Shown one piece after another: positions 16,656 to 24,518 of a stretch of 64,000 nt of DNA (the first letter of the stretch is position 1; every line of letters starts with the position of its first letter). Below the pieces are notes generated by a model that saw nothing but the letters and a program-made list of their open reading frames with translations, did no database searches and was not told the DNA's origin. The translations under genes and the position numbers were made by a program. Source of the DNA: AC-32 sp038237925 (GTDB taxonomy: Bacteria; Actinomycetota; Thermoleophilia; Gaiellales; Gaiellaceae); assembly GCA_038237925.1 (NCBI GenBank), contig JBBRYF010000003.1:100525-164524 (forward strand), written 5' to 3'.

Positions 16656-17384
16656 TCACCCCTGCGCTGACGCGAGCGGCGCCGCGGCGAGGGCCGTCGC
16701 CGGCGGCCGGAAGGCCGGGCCACTCCGCGGGTCGATCCGGACCAGGCGCGCGTAAGAGATGTAGCGGTGGGACGCGAAGAAGCGCGGATGGCACGCCTGC
16801 AGCTCCACGATCTCGCGGCCGGTCGAGCGCAGGACGGCGAGGTCGTCGCCAGGGACGATCCGGTGCTTGTAGACGCGGTAGAGGAAGGTCGCGTACGGAA
16901 CCTCGACGGTCACCGCATCGCCCGGGCGCAGGCGCTCGATGTGGGCGAACGGCGCGAGGTAAGTCGTGCGGTGGCCGGCGATGTACACCAGCTGTCCCTC
17001 CCCGGGCATGTACGTCCGCCGGTCGAGGCCTGGGCCCTTCGTCAGCGAGTCGTGGTCGGTGCCGTCGACGATCACCATCTTGAGCTGCAGCCGCGGGACC
17101 AGGATCCGGCCGATCGCCTGGCCGCGCTTCGACTCCAGGCGGTAGCGGCGGGCCTGCGCGCGGATCTCGCCGGCGGTCACCGCGAGCGACGCCGTGTGCT
17201 TGACCGGCGGCGGCCGGTAGGTTCGGACGCGTCGCTCGTAGCTGCTCGAGAGCCGATGCTGCTTCCAGCTCGTGTAGAGCGCGGTGAACGGGTCCTGCCA
17301 GCGCCAGACGACGATCACCCACACGAGCATGCCGACGCCGCCGACCGCCAGCAGCGTCCCGATGATTCGCACAAGCCTTCTCAC
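16656..17384 (-). CDS. Sortase (class E/D-like)
   Basis: A 242-residue cysteine transpeptidase. One N-terminal membrane helix (about 7-28), a charged stalk to residue 85, then the sortase barrel with catalytic H138 (IAGHRTTYL), C198 (LQACHPRFF) and R207 (SHRYISYARL). The TxTC box is replaced by LQAC. No LPxTG-type substrate is seen adjacent. GTG start at 17384; the M28-like gene ends one base upstream (17386), so the two are probably co-transcribed. Confidence 0.88.
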   Translation of the reverse strand: MRRLVRIIGTLLAVGGVGMLVWVIVVWRWQDPFTALYTSWKQHRLSSSYERRVRTYRPPPVKHTASLAVTAGEIRAQARRYRLESKRGQAIGRILVPRLQLKMVIVDGTDHDSLTKGPGLDRRTYMPGEGQLVYIAGHRTTYLAPFAHIERLRPGDAVTVEVPYATFLYRVYKHRIVPGDDLAVLRSTGREIVELQACHPRFFASHRYISYARLVRIDPRSGPAFRPPATALAAAPLASAQG

Positions 17385-17385
17385 G

Positions 17386-19266
17386 TCACCCCTCCAACGC
17401 CTCTCGCTCTGCGCCCGATGCGCGCTTCCTCGCAGCTCTCACTGTAAGTACGGTTCGCCGGACCGTCTCGCGTAGCGGCCCACGCGGCGGCCGCTCCCGC
17501 GCGCTCGGGTACGGCGCGTAGCGCCCAGTTGCGAGCGCGGTCATCTGCCCGGCGGCCGCGAGCCACGCCACTGCGATCGCGACGGCAGGCAGCTTCACGT
17601 ACCCGATTGCGGTCAACTCCGCTAGGTACCACGGTGTGTCGAGACCGAGGTGGTACCGCAGCGCCAGGGAGCCCACGAGGAGCAGCGGCCCGAGGAATCC
17701 CGCCGCGAGCACGGCGACCCGTGTCCAGAGCGGCCGCGCGCGGAAGTGCGGCAGCCAGAGCCAGGCGTGCAGGGACGGAAGCAGGAAGATGAGAGCGAAC
17801 GGGTTCGTCGCGACGACGAGCAGCCCGACGACGGCGAGTGCCAGCAGCGCCGCGGTGGTGCCCGCCAGCTCCTCAGTCGCAGAGACCGGCCGTCGGGGAG
17901 TCAGCCGCTCTCGTGCCACGAGCCAGCCGGGCCCGGCGAGGACGATCAGGCCAATCAGGCCGAGAATCGGCCATTGTGTGCCGGGCGTCGCGTCAGGCGG
18001 CAGTGGCACAGGCGGTGCGGACGGCCAAACGCCCACCAGCGCGAACAGCCCGAAGGCGATCGCCGCCCACAGCCAGAACCCGACCCGGCTGCGGTAGCTC
18101 CGCAGCGCCGGTGTGAGTGGGATGTGGCGCCTTCGGCAGTGCGCGAAGAGGTCGATGGCCGAAAGCAGGAACGGCATGAGCGCGGCCAGCAGCACGAGCT
18201 CGATCGCCCAGCCCGGGAGCACGCGCGGGCCGAAGTACACGTACCGCGCGGTTCCCGGTGCGAGCTCGGCCCCGAAGTCGAGCCACCGCAGCAGCTGCTG
18301 CGCCGACCGGCCGAGCTGAGCGAGACGTACGGCGTCGAGCTGGCCGGGCCGGTCGAAAAATGCCGCCGCCGGCCTCTCCCCGCCGCTCGTCAGCGTCAGC
18401 GCGGGAATCCCGTGCGCGAGCAGCGGTCCCTGCTCGTGCAGCGTGTAGGGAAAGCCGAGATCCACGAGCTGCGAGAGCGCGCCCGCATGGACCGGCCGTT
18501 GGCGTGCCTGCTCGAGCACGAGCTGCGCGGCGGTCTCCACGAACGCGGGCGAGGCGAGCCGCGGTTCGGTGCCGGCGAGAACGAGGCGCGGGGGCCCGTG
18601 ACCGGCCAGCGCGACCAGGTCGATCGCCGCGACTACGTGCCCGCGGTGCGTCTCGGCGAAGCGGCGCGCGCCGAGCGCGCCGAAGGAGCCGCCGTCGGTC
18701 GCCACGAAGACCAGCGTGTGCTGGGGGCCGAGGGCTTGCGCGCCGACAGCGGAGCCGTATGACCGGGCAATCTCCAGCAGCGCTGCGACTCCCGACGCGT
18801 TGTTGTTTGCGCCGGGCCCGACCCCGTTGTCGTCCCGGTGCGACATCACGACGATCTCGTCGGGGGAGTGGCCGGGCACGGTCACGATCTGGTTCTCGAG
18901 TGTCTTCCTTCCGAGTCCGGGGAGGTCGGCCCGGAAGCGGTCGGCTACGACCTTCAGCCCGTACGGCGTGAGCTGGTCGCGCACCCAGTCCGCCGCGCCC
19001 GCAGCGCCTGCTTCGCCGGGCACGCGATCGGGGTACAGGCGCGCGAGCTCGGCCGCGAGGCCCGTGGCGCTGGCGCCGTCGAACGATGCCGGAAGCACGG
19101 GCTGCGGCGCCGGCAGCGGGTTCGGCTTGTGCACGCTGAACGCTGCTGCGAGGAGCGGGACTCCGACGAGCAGCCAGGTGCCGCGGTAGAGGCGCCCGCT
19201 GACGGGCCGCTCGAGCGAGCCTCGGCGCGGGCGTCGCCGCGAAGAACGGTGCGGAAGCGCCGCCAT
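17386..19266 (-). CDS. M28-like membrane peptidase with altered metal site
   Basis: A 626-residue protein. Membrane helix about 28-44, an M28 aminopeptidase-like domain about 65-345, then seven or so membrane helices to residue 590. The domain keeps the first metal His (H143 in MSHRDDNG), but the normally invariant bridging Asp twelve residues later is Asn (N155 in GANNNASG), and the usual Glu-Glu of the base/ligand pair reads T-D-G (190-192 in ATDGGSFG). It may therefore be a divergent enzyme or a non-catalytic binding protein. The ATG at 19266 is preferred over upstream starts that would run past the divergent promoter. Confidence 0.78.
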   Translation of the reverse strand: MAALPHRSSRRRPRRGSLERPVSGRLYRGTWLLVGVPLLAAAFSVHKPNPLPAPQPVLPASFDGASATGLAAELARLYPDRVPGEAGAAGAADWVRDQLTPYGLKVVADRFRADLPGLGRKTLENQIVTVPGHSPDEIVVMSHRDDNGVGPGANNNASGVAALLEIARSYGSAVGAQALGPQHTLVFVATDGGSFGALGARRFAETHRGHVVAAIDLVALAGHGPPRLVLAGTEPRLASPAFVETAAQLVLEQARQRPVHAGALSQLVDLGFPYTLHEQGPLLAHGIPALTLTSGGERPAAAFFDRPGQLDAVRLAQLGRSAQQLLRWLDFGAELAPGTARYVYFGPRVLPGWAIELVLLAALMPFLLSAIDLFAHCRRRHIPLTPALRSYRSRVGFWLWAAIAFGLFALVGVWPSAPPVPLPPDATPGTQWPILGLIGLIVLAGPGWLVARERLTPRRPVSATEELAGTTAALLALAVVGLLVVATNPFALIFLLPSLHAWLWLPHFRARPLWTRVAVLAAGFLGPLLLVGSLALRYHLGLDTPWYLAELTAIGYVKLPAVAIAVAWLAAAGQMTALATGRYAPYPSARERPPRGPLRETVRRTVLTVRAARKRASGAEREALEG

Positions 19267-19274
19267 GCCGTGGC

Positions 19275-19280
19275 TATAGT
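19275..19280 (+). promoter_or_regulatory. Candidate -10 box of the two-component operon
   Basis: TATAGT lies 36 bases before the response-regulator ATG in an otherwise G+C-rich 49-base gap. No convincing -35 is visible at the normal distance, so activator-dependent transcription is possible. Confidence 0.35.
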
Positions 19281-19315
19281 AGGTGGCAGAACCACGTGCG
19301 CCGGCAGGCGCTGCG

Positions 19316-20011
19316 ATGCCTAACTCCTCCACCATCCTGCTCGTCGACGACGAGGACGCGGTTCAGAAGCTCCTCGCTTATCCGCTCGAACGCGACGGGT
19401 TCCGCGTGGTCCAGGCGCGAGACGGCGAGGAGGCGCTGGCGCGCTTCGCCGAGGAGCGGGTCGATCTCGTCGTGCTCGACGTGATGCTGCCGAAGCTCGA
19501 CGGGCTCGAGGTCTGCAAGCGCCTGCGGGCCTCGAGCAGCGTGCCGATCATCATGCTGACCGCGCGCGACGACGAGCTCGACAAGGTCCTCGGCCTCGAG
19601 CTCGGCGCGGACGACTACATCACCAAGCCCTTTTCGATTCGCGAGTTCCGCAGCCGGGTCCGGGCACTTCTGCGCCGCGCGGCGATCCCCGCGGGCGCGC
19701 GGACCGAGGAGGAGACGATCGAGCGCGGCGGCCTTCGCATCGACCTCAGTCGCCGCGAGGTCGCGGTCGGCGGAGACGTGGTGCAGCTGACGTACGTCGA
19801 GTTCGAGCTCCTGCGCAGCCTGGCCGCGAGCCCCGGCCGGGTATTCACGCGCGAGATGCTGCTGCAGGCCCTGTGGGGCGGGTCGGATTACCGCGAGCCA
19901 CGGACGATCGACGTTCACGTTCGCCATCTGCGCGAGAAGCTCGAGCCCGATCCGAGCGAGCCGGAGTTCATCCTCACCGTCCGGGGCGTCGGCTACCGCT
20001 TCCGTCCGTGA
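19316..20011 (+). CDS. OmpR/PhoB-family response regulator
   Basis: A 231-residue transcription regulator. Receiver domain 1-120 with acidic DD at 11-12, phosphorylated D55 (VVLDVMLPKLDG), T82 and K104 (TKPF). Winged-helix DNA-binding domain about 135-230 (LTYVEFELLRSL, then REPRTIDVHVRHLREKLE and VRGVGYRF). The ATG at 19316 gives the canonical start; an upstream in-frame start adds eleven residues. The kinase gene begins inside its stop codon (GTGA), a clear two-component pair. Confidence 0.95.
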   Translation: MPNSSTILLVDDEDAVQKLLAYPLERDGFRVVQARDGEEALARFAEERVDLVVLDVMLPKLDGLEVCKRLRASSSVPIIMLTARDDELDKVLGLELGADDYITKPFSIREFRSRVRALLRRAAIPAGARTEEETIERGGLRIDLSRREVAVGGDVVQLTYVEFELLRSLAASPGRVFTREMLLQALWGGSDYREPRTIDVHVRHLREKLEPDPSEPEFILTVRGVGYRFRP

Positions 20012-21432
20012 GCCGTTTCTTCCGGAGCGTCGGCGCGCAGCTGAGCCTTGCGCTGCTGCTGGTGGTCGCGATCTCGCTCGGAATTGTCTATCTGACGGTA
20101 GTTCCGTCGCTCAGAAGCCGGCTCGTCGCTGCTCGGGTCTCGGAACTCGAGGACAACGCCGCTCTGCTTCAGCGCCAGGCCCATGAGGACGTCGTTTTCA
20201 ACCCGGACGTGGTCGATGCCTGGCACGACCTGACCGGAACGCGCGTGCTCCTCGTGCAGCCCGAGTCGGGCACGGCGCTGGTGCTCCAGGACTCGCGGGG
20301 TGGGCAGTCGTCCGCGGATGTCCAGGACGACACCGTCGTACTGCGCGCGATCCGAACCGGGAAGGCCCAGCACGGTGTCGTCGCGGAAGCGGGCCAGCAC
20401 TACGCCGAGGCGACGGTCCCGATTCTCGGCGGATCGTACGTCCTGCTGTTGAGGGATTCGGTGGAAAATCGCATCGGGACCGTCGACCTGGTGAAGCGGC
20501 GGCTCCTGTTCGCGGCCGGGAGCGCCCTCCTGATCGCGTTGCTGCTCGGGTACGGCGGCGCGCGCATGTTCGCTGGCCGGATTCGCCGGCTGGAGCGCGC
20601 AGCAGACCGGATCGCGCGCGGGGAATTTGACGAGGCGGTCGTGGACCAGGGCGGGGGCGAGCTCGGTGCGCTTGCCGCGGCGTTCGAGCGCATGCGCGTC
20701 CGCCTAGCCCACCTCGACGACGCGCGCCGCGCGTTCGTCGCCAACGCTTCGCACGAGCTGCGTACACCGCTCTTTTCGCTGGGGGGGTTCCTAGAGCTGC
20801 TCGACGACGAGGAGCTCGACGAGCCGACCAGGCGTGAGTTCCTCGGCTCGATGCGCGAGCAGGTCGACCGGCTGACCAAGCTCGCCTCCGACCTGCTCGA
20901 CCTGACGCGGCTCGATTCGGGCCGGCTGACCGTCGCGCGGGAGCCCGTCGACCTGTCGGCGCTCGTGCGGGATCTCGCCGACGAGTTCCGGCCGGTCGCC
21001 GCCGCCACCGGCCATCCACTGACAGTCCAGACAGTGGGCGAGATCGTGGCGGAAGCCGACGAGCTCCGGGCGCTACAACTCGGCCGAATCCTGGTCGAGA
21101 ACGCCATTCGGCACACGCCTCCGGGGACGCCGGTCGAGCTGCGGGCACGTCGCACCGATGCCGCCGCGGTCCTCGAGGTCGAGGACAAAGGCTTGGGAGT
21201 CCCTGCGGAACAGCGCGAGCCGCTCTTCGAGCGCTTTTACCGACTCGACGGTACGCGGGCCTCAGGTAGTGGCCTGGGCCTCGCCATCGCCAAGGAGCTC
21301 GCCGAGCTGATGGACGGCGCGGTCGAGGTCGAATCGCGGCCCGGACGAACCGTCTTCTCGCTTGTGCTCCCGCCGGCCGAAGCGACCTCGGAGCCGATTT
21401 CACGGGAAATGTCGCGTTCCGCAAACGCGTAG
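20008..21432 (+). CDS. Sensor histidine kinase
   Basis: A 474-residue membrane kinase. Membrane helix about 11-30, extracellular sensor about 35-160, second helix about 165-185, HAMP about 186-240, dimerisation domain with H249 in ANASHELRTPL, and an ATPase domain with N box VENAIRHTPPGT, G1 DKGLGVPAE, F box LFERFYR and G2 ASGSGLGLAIAKEL. GTG start overlaps the regulator stop. The HtrA-type protease begins 17 bases downstream, which suggests an envelope-stress signal, as in other actinobacterial kinase-protease operons; this is inference. Confidence 0.95.
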   Translation: MSRFFRSVGAQLSLALLLVVAISLGIVYLTVVPSLRSRLVAARVSELEDNAALLQRQAHEDVVFNPDVVDAWHDLTGTRVLLVQPESGTALVLQDSRGGQSSADVQDDTVVLRAIRTGKAQHGVVAEAGQHYAEATVPILGGSYVLLLRDSVENRIGTVDLVKRRLLFAAGSALLIALLLGYGGARMFAGRIRRLERAADRIARGEFDEAVVDQGGGELGALAAAFERMRVRLAHLDDARRAFVANASHELRTPLFSLGGFLELLDDEELDEPTRREFLGSMREQVDRLTKLASDLLDLTRLDSGRLTVAREPVDLSALVRDLADEFRPVAAATGHPLTVQTVGEIVAEADELRALQLGRILVENAIRHTPPGTPVELRARRTDAAAVLEVEDKGLGVPAEQREPLFERFYRLDGTRASGSGLGLAIAKELAELMDGAVEVESRPGRTVFSLVLPPAEATSEPISREMSRSANA

Positions 21433-21448
21433 CTACAGTGCGAAAGCC

Positions 21449-22654
21449 GTGCGAAGCGCCTCTCTCGCTGCCGTTGCCGTCGCCTGTGCCGTCCTCGGCG
21501 GGGTCGCCGCGCTCGCGGTCGGGAACCTGACCGGCTGGACCGGCTCGAGCTCCACGACGACGGTCTTCCGGTCAGCTCCGCCGGCCGAGCCGAGCGGCAC
21601 TGCCGCGACAGCCGCGGTCGGTCCGGCCGCCCGGCCGCTGACCGGCAACGGCTTCAGCCCGAGCACGATCTACGCGCACCGGGCGCCTGGTGTCGTCACG
21701 ATCGTCTCCGTCTACGGCACCGATCCCGCGACCGCGCCACGCGCGCAGGGCTCCGGCTTCGTCGTCTCGCCGCAGGGCTACATCCTCACCAACTCGCACG
21801 TGATCACGACCGCCGGCGACGGGGCGGTGGCAAAGCCGGCCGACCAGGTCTTCGTCGAGTTCCAGGACCACGACCGCGCCGTGGCCAAGATCGTCGGCTG
21901 GGATGTCTTCGACGATGTGGGCCTGATCAAGGTCGACCGGTCGGCACATGCGCTGGTGCCCGTACCGCTCGGCAACTCCGCAGCCGTGGCGGTCGGCGAG
22001 CCGGTCGCGGCGATCGGTAGCCCGTTCGGCAACGAGAACTCGCTCGCGGTAGGCGTGGTCTCCGCGACGCAGCGGTCGGTGCAGTCGCTGACCTCCAATT
22101 TCGACCTCGTGGACGCGATCCAGACCGATGCGCCGATCAATCACGGCAACTCCGGCGGCCCGCTGTTCGACGCCCGCGGCCGCGTGATCGGCATCAACGC
22201 TCAGATTCGCAGTACCAGCGGCCAGGCCGAGGGCGTGGGCTTCGCGGTGCCGGTCAACTCCGCGAAGCGCTCGATGCAGCAGCTGATCGCCAACGGCTCG
22301 GTCTCGTACGCGTACGTCGGCGTCGAGACCACCGACTTGACGCCGGCGCTCGCGCGGCGCTTCGGCTACGCGGTCTCACGGGGAGCCGTCGTCACGAACA
22401 CCGTCTCCGGCAGCCCGGCCGCCGCTGCGGGGCTGCACGCCGGCACGCGCACCGCGAGCGCGTTCGGCGTCGACTTCCCTCGCAGCGGCGACGTGATCGT
22501 CGCGATCGACGGGCATCCAGTTACGGGCTCGGAGGATATTGCAAGAATTGTCACGAACCTGGCTCCCGGCCAACTTGTTCCGTTTGCGGTCGAGCGAGGT
22601 CATGCCCGGCTCGAGCTGCAGGTCCGGCTGAGCGAACGCTCAGAGAGCCACTAG
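21449..22654 (+). CDS. HtrA/DegP-type serine protease with PDZ domain
   Basis: A 401-residue membrane-anchored protease. N-terminal helix about 5-27, a Ser/Pro/Thr linker to about 70, trypsin-like domain about 75-270 with H117 (TNSHVI), D156 (DDVGLIKVD) and S235 (HGNSGGPLF), and PDZ domain about 300-395 (GSPAAAAGLHAG, SGDVIVAIDGHPV). It should degrade or refold damaged envelope proteins. I choose the GTG at 21449; an earlier in-frame start would lie inside the kinase gene and adds a basic stretch without helix. Confidence 0.95.
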   Translation: MRSASLAAVAVACAVLGGVAALAVGNLTGWTGSSSTTTVFRSAPPAEPSGTAATAAVGPAARPLTGNGFSPSTIYAHRAPGVVTIVSVYGTDPATAPRAQGSGFVVSPQGYILTNSHVITTAGDGAVAKPADQVFVEFQDHDRAVAKIVGWDVFDDVGLIKVDRSAHALVPVPLGNSAAVAVGEPVAAIGSPFGNENSLAVGVVSATQRSVQSLTSNFDLVDAIQTDAPINHGNSGGPLFDARGRVIGINAQIRSTSGQAEGVGFAVPVNSAKRSMQQLIANGSVSYAYVGVETTDLTPALARRFGYAVSRGAVVTNTVSGSPAAAAGLHAGTRTASAFGVDFPRSGDVIVAIDGHPVTGSEDIARIVTNLAPGQLVPFAVERGHARLELQVRLSERSESH

Positions 22655-22736
22655 GATCGGAACCCGTGTCCTTCGTCGGCAGGCCGGTGGTTTCCTCCTG
22701 GTTACGCGCAGGCGCAGAACGGGAACCTCGGTCGCG

Positions 22737-23153
22737 ATGAGCGAAGAGGGCCGTTCTGTCCGTCTGACCATCCCCGCGCGGGCCGAGTACATCACGCTCG
22801 GCCGCCTGGCCCTGACGGCGATCGCGGGAGTGCGGCCGCTTTCTGACGAGACGCTGCACGATCTCAAGCTCGCGCTGACGGAGGCCTGCACGAACTCGGT
22901 CAAGCACGCGTACGACGATCACGGCCGCGGGAGCGTCGACATCGTCTACGAGCTGAGCGGCGACCGGCTCGCGGTGGAGGTCGGCGATACCGGCACCGGC
23001 TTCGAGCCCCCGCAGCCGGCCGCCGACGCGGAGGAGCTGGAAGAGGGCGGCCTCGGGATCGCGATCATCCGCGCGGTCACGGACGAGGTCGAGATGTCTC
23101 CGCGCGAGGGCGGCGGTGCGCGCCTGCGCTTCGTCAAGCTCCTGACCGACTGA
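22737..23153 (+). CDS. Anti-sigma factor-type ATP-binding protein (RsbW-like)
   Basis: A 138-residue GHKL ATPase. N box LKLALTEACTNSVKHAY near 43, G1 box VEVGDTGTGFEPP near 80, and GGLGIAIIRAVTDEVE near 103. This is the HATPase_c_2 type found in serine kinases that bind and phosphorylate anti-anti-sigma proteins. No sigma factor or antagonist lies next to it. An 82-base gap upstream holds no clear promoter. Confidence 0.88.
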   Translation: MSEEGRSVRLTIPARAEYITLGRLALTAIAGVRPLSDETLHDLKLALTEACTNSVKHAYDDHGRGSVDIVYELSGDRLAVEVGDTGTGFEPPQPAADAEELEEGGLGIAIIRAVTDEVEMSPREGGGARLRFVKLLTD

Positions 23154-23190
23154 CCGCCGCCGACCTGCCAGCTATCCTCGGCGGCCGCTG

Positions 23191-24477
23191 ATGCTCCAGC
23201 TCGTCAACGTCGGACAAAAGTCGCTCGCCGACTACGGCACGATCGCGACGCGTGGCCTGATGGAGGAGATCCGCCGGCTCGCGGAACCCCTGCGCGGTAA
23301 GCGGCTCGTGCACCTGTCGGCGACCGCCTTCGGCGGCGGCGTAGCCGAGATCAACTACGCGCTCGTGCCGCTGATGCGGGACGCGGGCCTCGACGCCGAG
23401 TGGCGCATCATCGCCGGCGCGGAGGAGTTCTTCGCCGCGACGAAGACGATCCACAACGCTCTCCAGGGCGACCCGCAGGGGCTGACCGAGACGCAGCAGG
23501 AGGTCTATCGCCGCTTCCAGGCGCTGAACGCCGAGGAGTTCTCCGACGAGTACGACTACGTGCTCGTCCACGATCCGCAGCCCGCCGGTCTGATCGAGCA
23601 CTTCCCCGACAGCGCCGCGCACTGGATCTGGCGCTGCCACATCGACCTCTCGCAGCCGAACCCGCAGGTGCTCGACTTCCTGCTGCCGTGGCTCGCGGGC
23701 TACGACGCCGCGATCTTCCACATGCAGGAGTACGTGCCCCGCGACGCCCAGATCGCTCCGGCCTACATCTGGCCCCCGGCGATCGACCCGCTGACGCCGA
23801 AGAACATGGCGCTCTCGCCCGAGGACGCCGCGTACATCGTCGACCAGTTCGGCATCGACGTCGACCGGCCGCTGCTGACGCAGGTCTCGCGCTTCGACCC
23901 CTGGAAGGACCCACTCGGCGTGATCGACGCCTACCGGATCGTGAAGGCCGAGCATCGCGAGGTGCAGCTCGCGCTCGTCGGGTCGATGGCGCACGACGAT
24001 CCCGAGGGCTGGGACTACTACAACCGGACGGTCAACTACGCGGCCGGCGACCCCGACGTCTACATCCTCTCCAACCTGAACAACATCGGCTCCGTGGAGG
24101 TCAACGCGTTCCAGGTGCACTCGAATGCGGTGATTCAGAAGTCGACGAAGGAGGGCTTCGGCCTGACCGTCACCGAAGCGCTCTGGAAGACGCGGCCGAT
24201 GGTCGCGAGCCGTGTCGGCGGGATCGTGGCGCAGATCCAGGACGGCGAGACGGGCTGGCTCGTCGACCCGCACTCGCCCGAGGAGTGCGCTCGCGCGTGC
24301 CTCGAGATCTTCGCCGACCCGGCCGCGGCGAGACAGCGCGCGTTGCGCGGCAAGGAGTACGTGCGCCGGAACTTCCTCATGCCGCGCCTGCTGCGGGACT
24401 GGCTCGTGCTGCTGAACAAGCTCGACGGCAACGACACCGCCGGCGCCGAGGTCACGGTCGCCGCGACCGCCTCGTAG
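23191..24477 (+). CDS. treT: Trehalose synthase TreT-type glycosyltransferase (GT4)
   Basis: A 428-residue GT-B enzyme. The opening block (SLADYGTIATRGLMEEIRRL) and VHLSATAFGGGVAEI are characteristic of TreT, which joins NDP-glucose and glucose to make trehalose directly and reversibly. Also visible are the acceptor-side RCHIDLSQPN block, the donor lobe LTQVSRFDPWKDPLGVIDAYR, and QKSTKEGFGLTVTEALWK with the conserved Glu pair. Next gene is a trehalose-6-phosphate synthase-like enzyme, so trehalose or a relative is probably made by two routes. Could also be a related phosphorylase-type GT4. Confidence 0.87.
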   Translation: MLQLVNVGQKSLADYGTIATRGLMEEIRRLAEPLRGKRLVHLSATAFGGGVAEINYALVPLMRDAGLDAEWRIIAGAEEFFAATKTIHNALQGDPQGLTETQQEVYRRFQALNAEEFSDEYDYVLVHDPQPAGLIEHFPDSAAHWIWRCHIDLSQPNPQVLDFLLPWLAGYDAAIFHMQEYVPRDAQIAPAYIWPPAIDPLTPKNMALSPEDAAYIVDQFGIDVDRPLLTQVSRFDPWKDPLGVIDAYRIVKAEHREVQLALVGSMAHDDPEGWDYYNRTVNYAAGDPDVYILSNLNNIGSVEVNAFQVHSNAVIQKSTKEGFGLTVTEALWKTRPMVASRVGGIVAQIQDGETGWLVDPHSPEECARACLEIFADPAAARQRALRGKEYVRRNFLMPRLLRDWLVLLNKLDGNDTAGAEVTVAATAS

Positions 24478-24518
24478 GTCGTTTCCGCGCGGAAGCGCCG
24501 GGTAGGGTGGCAGCGGCC

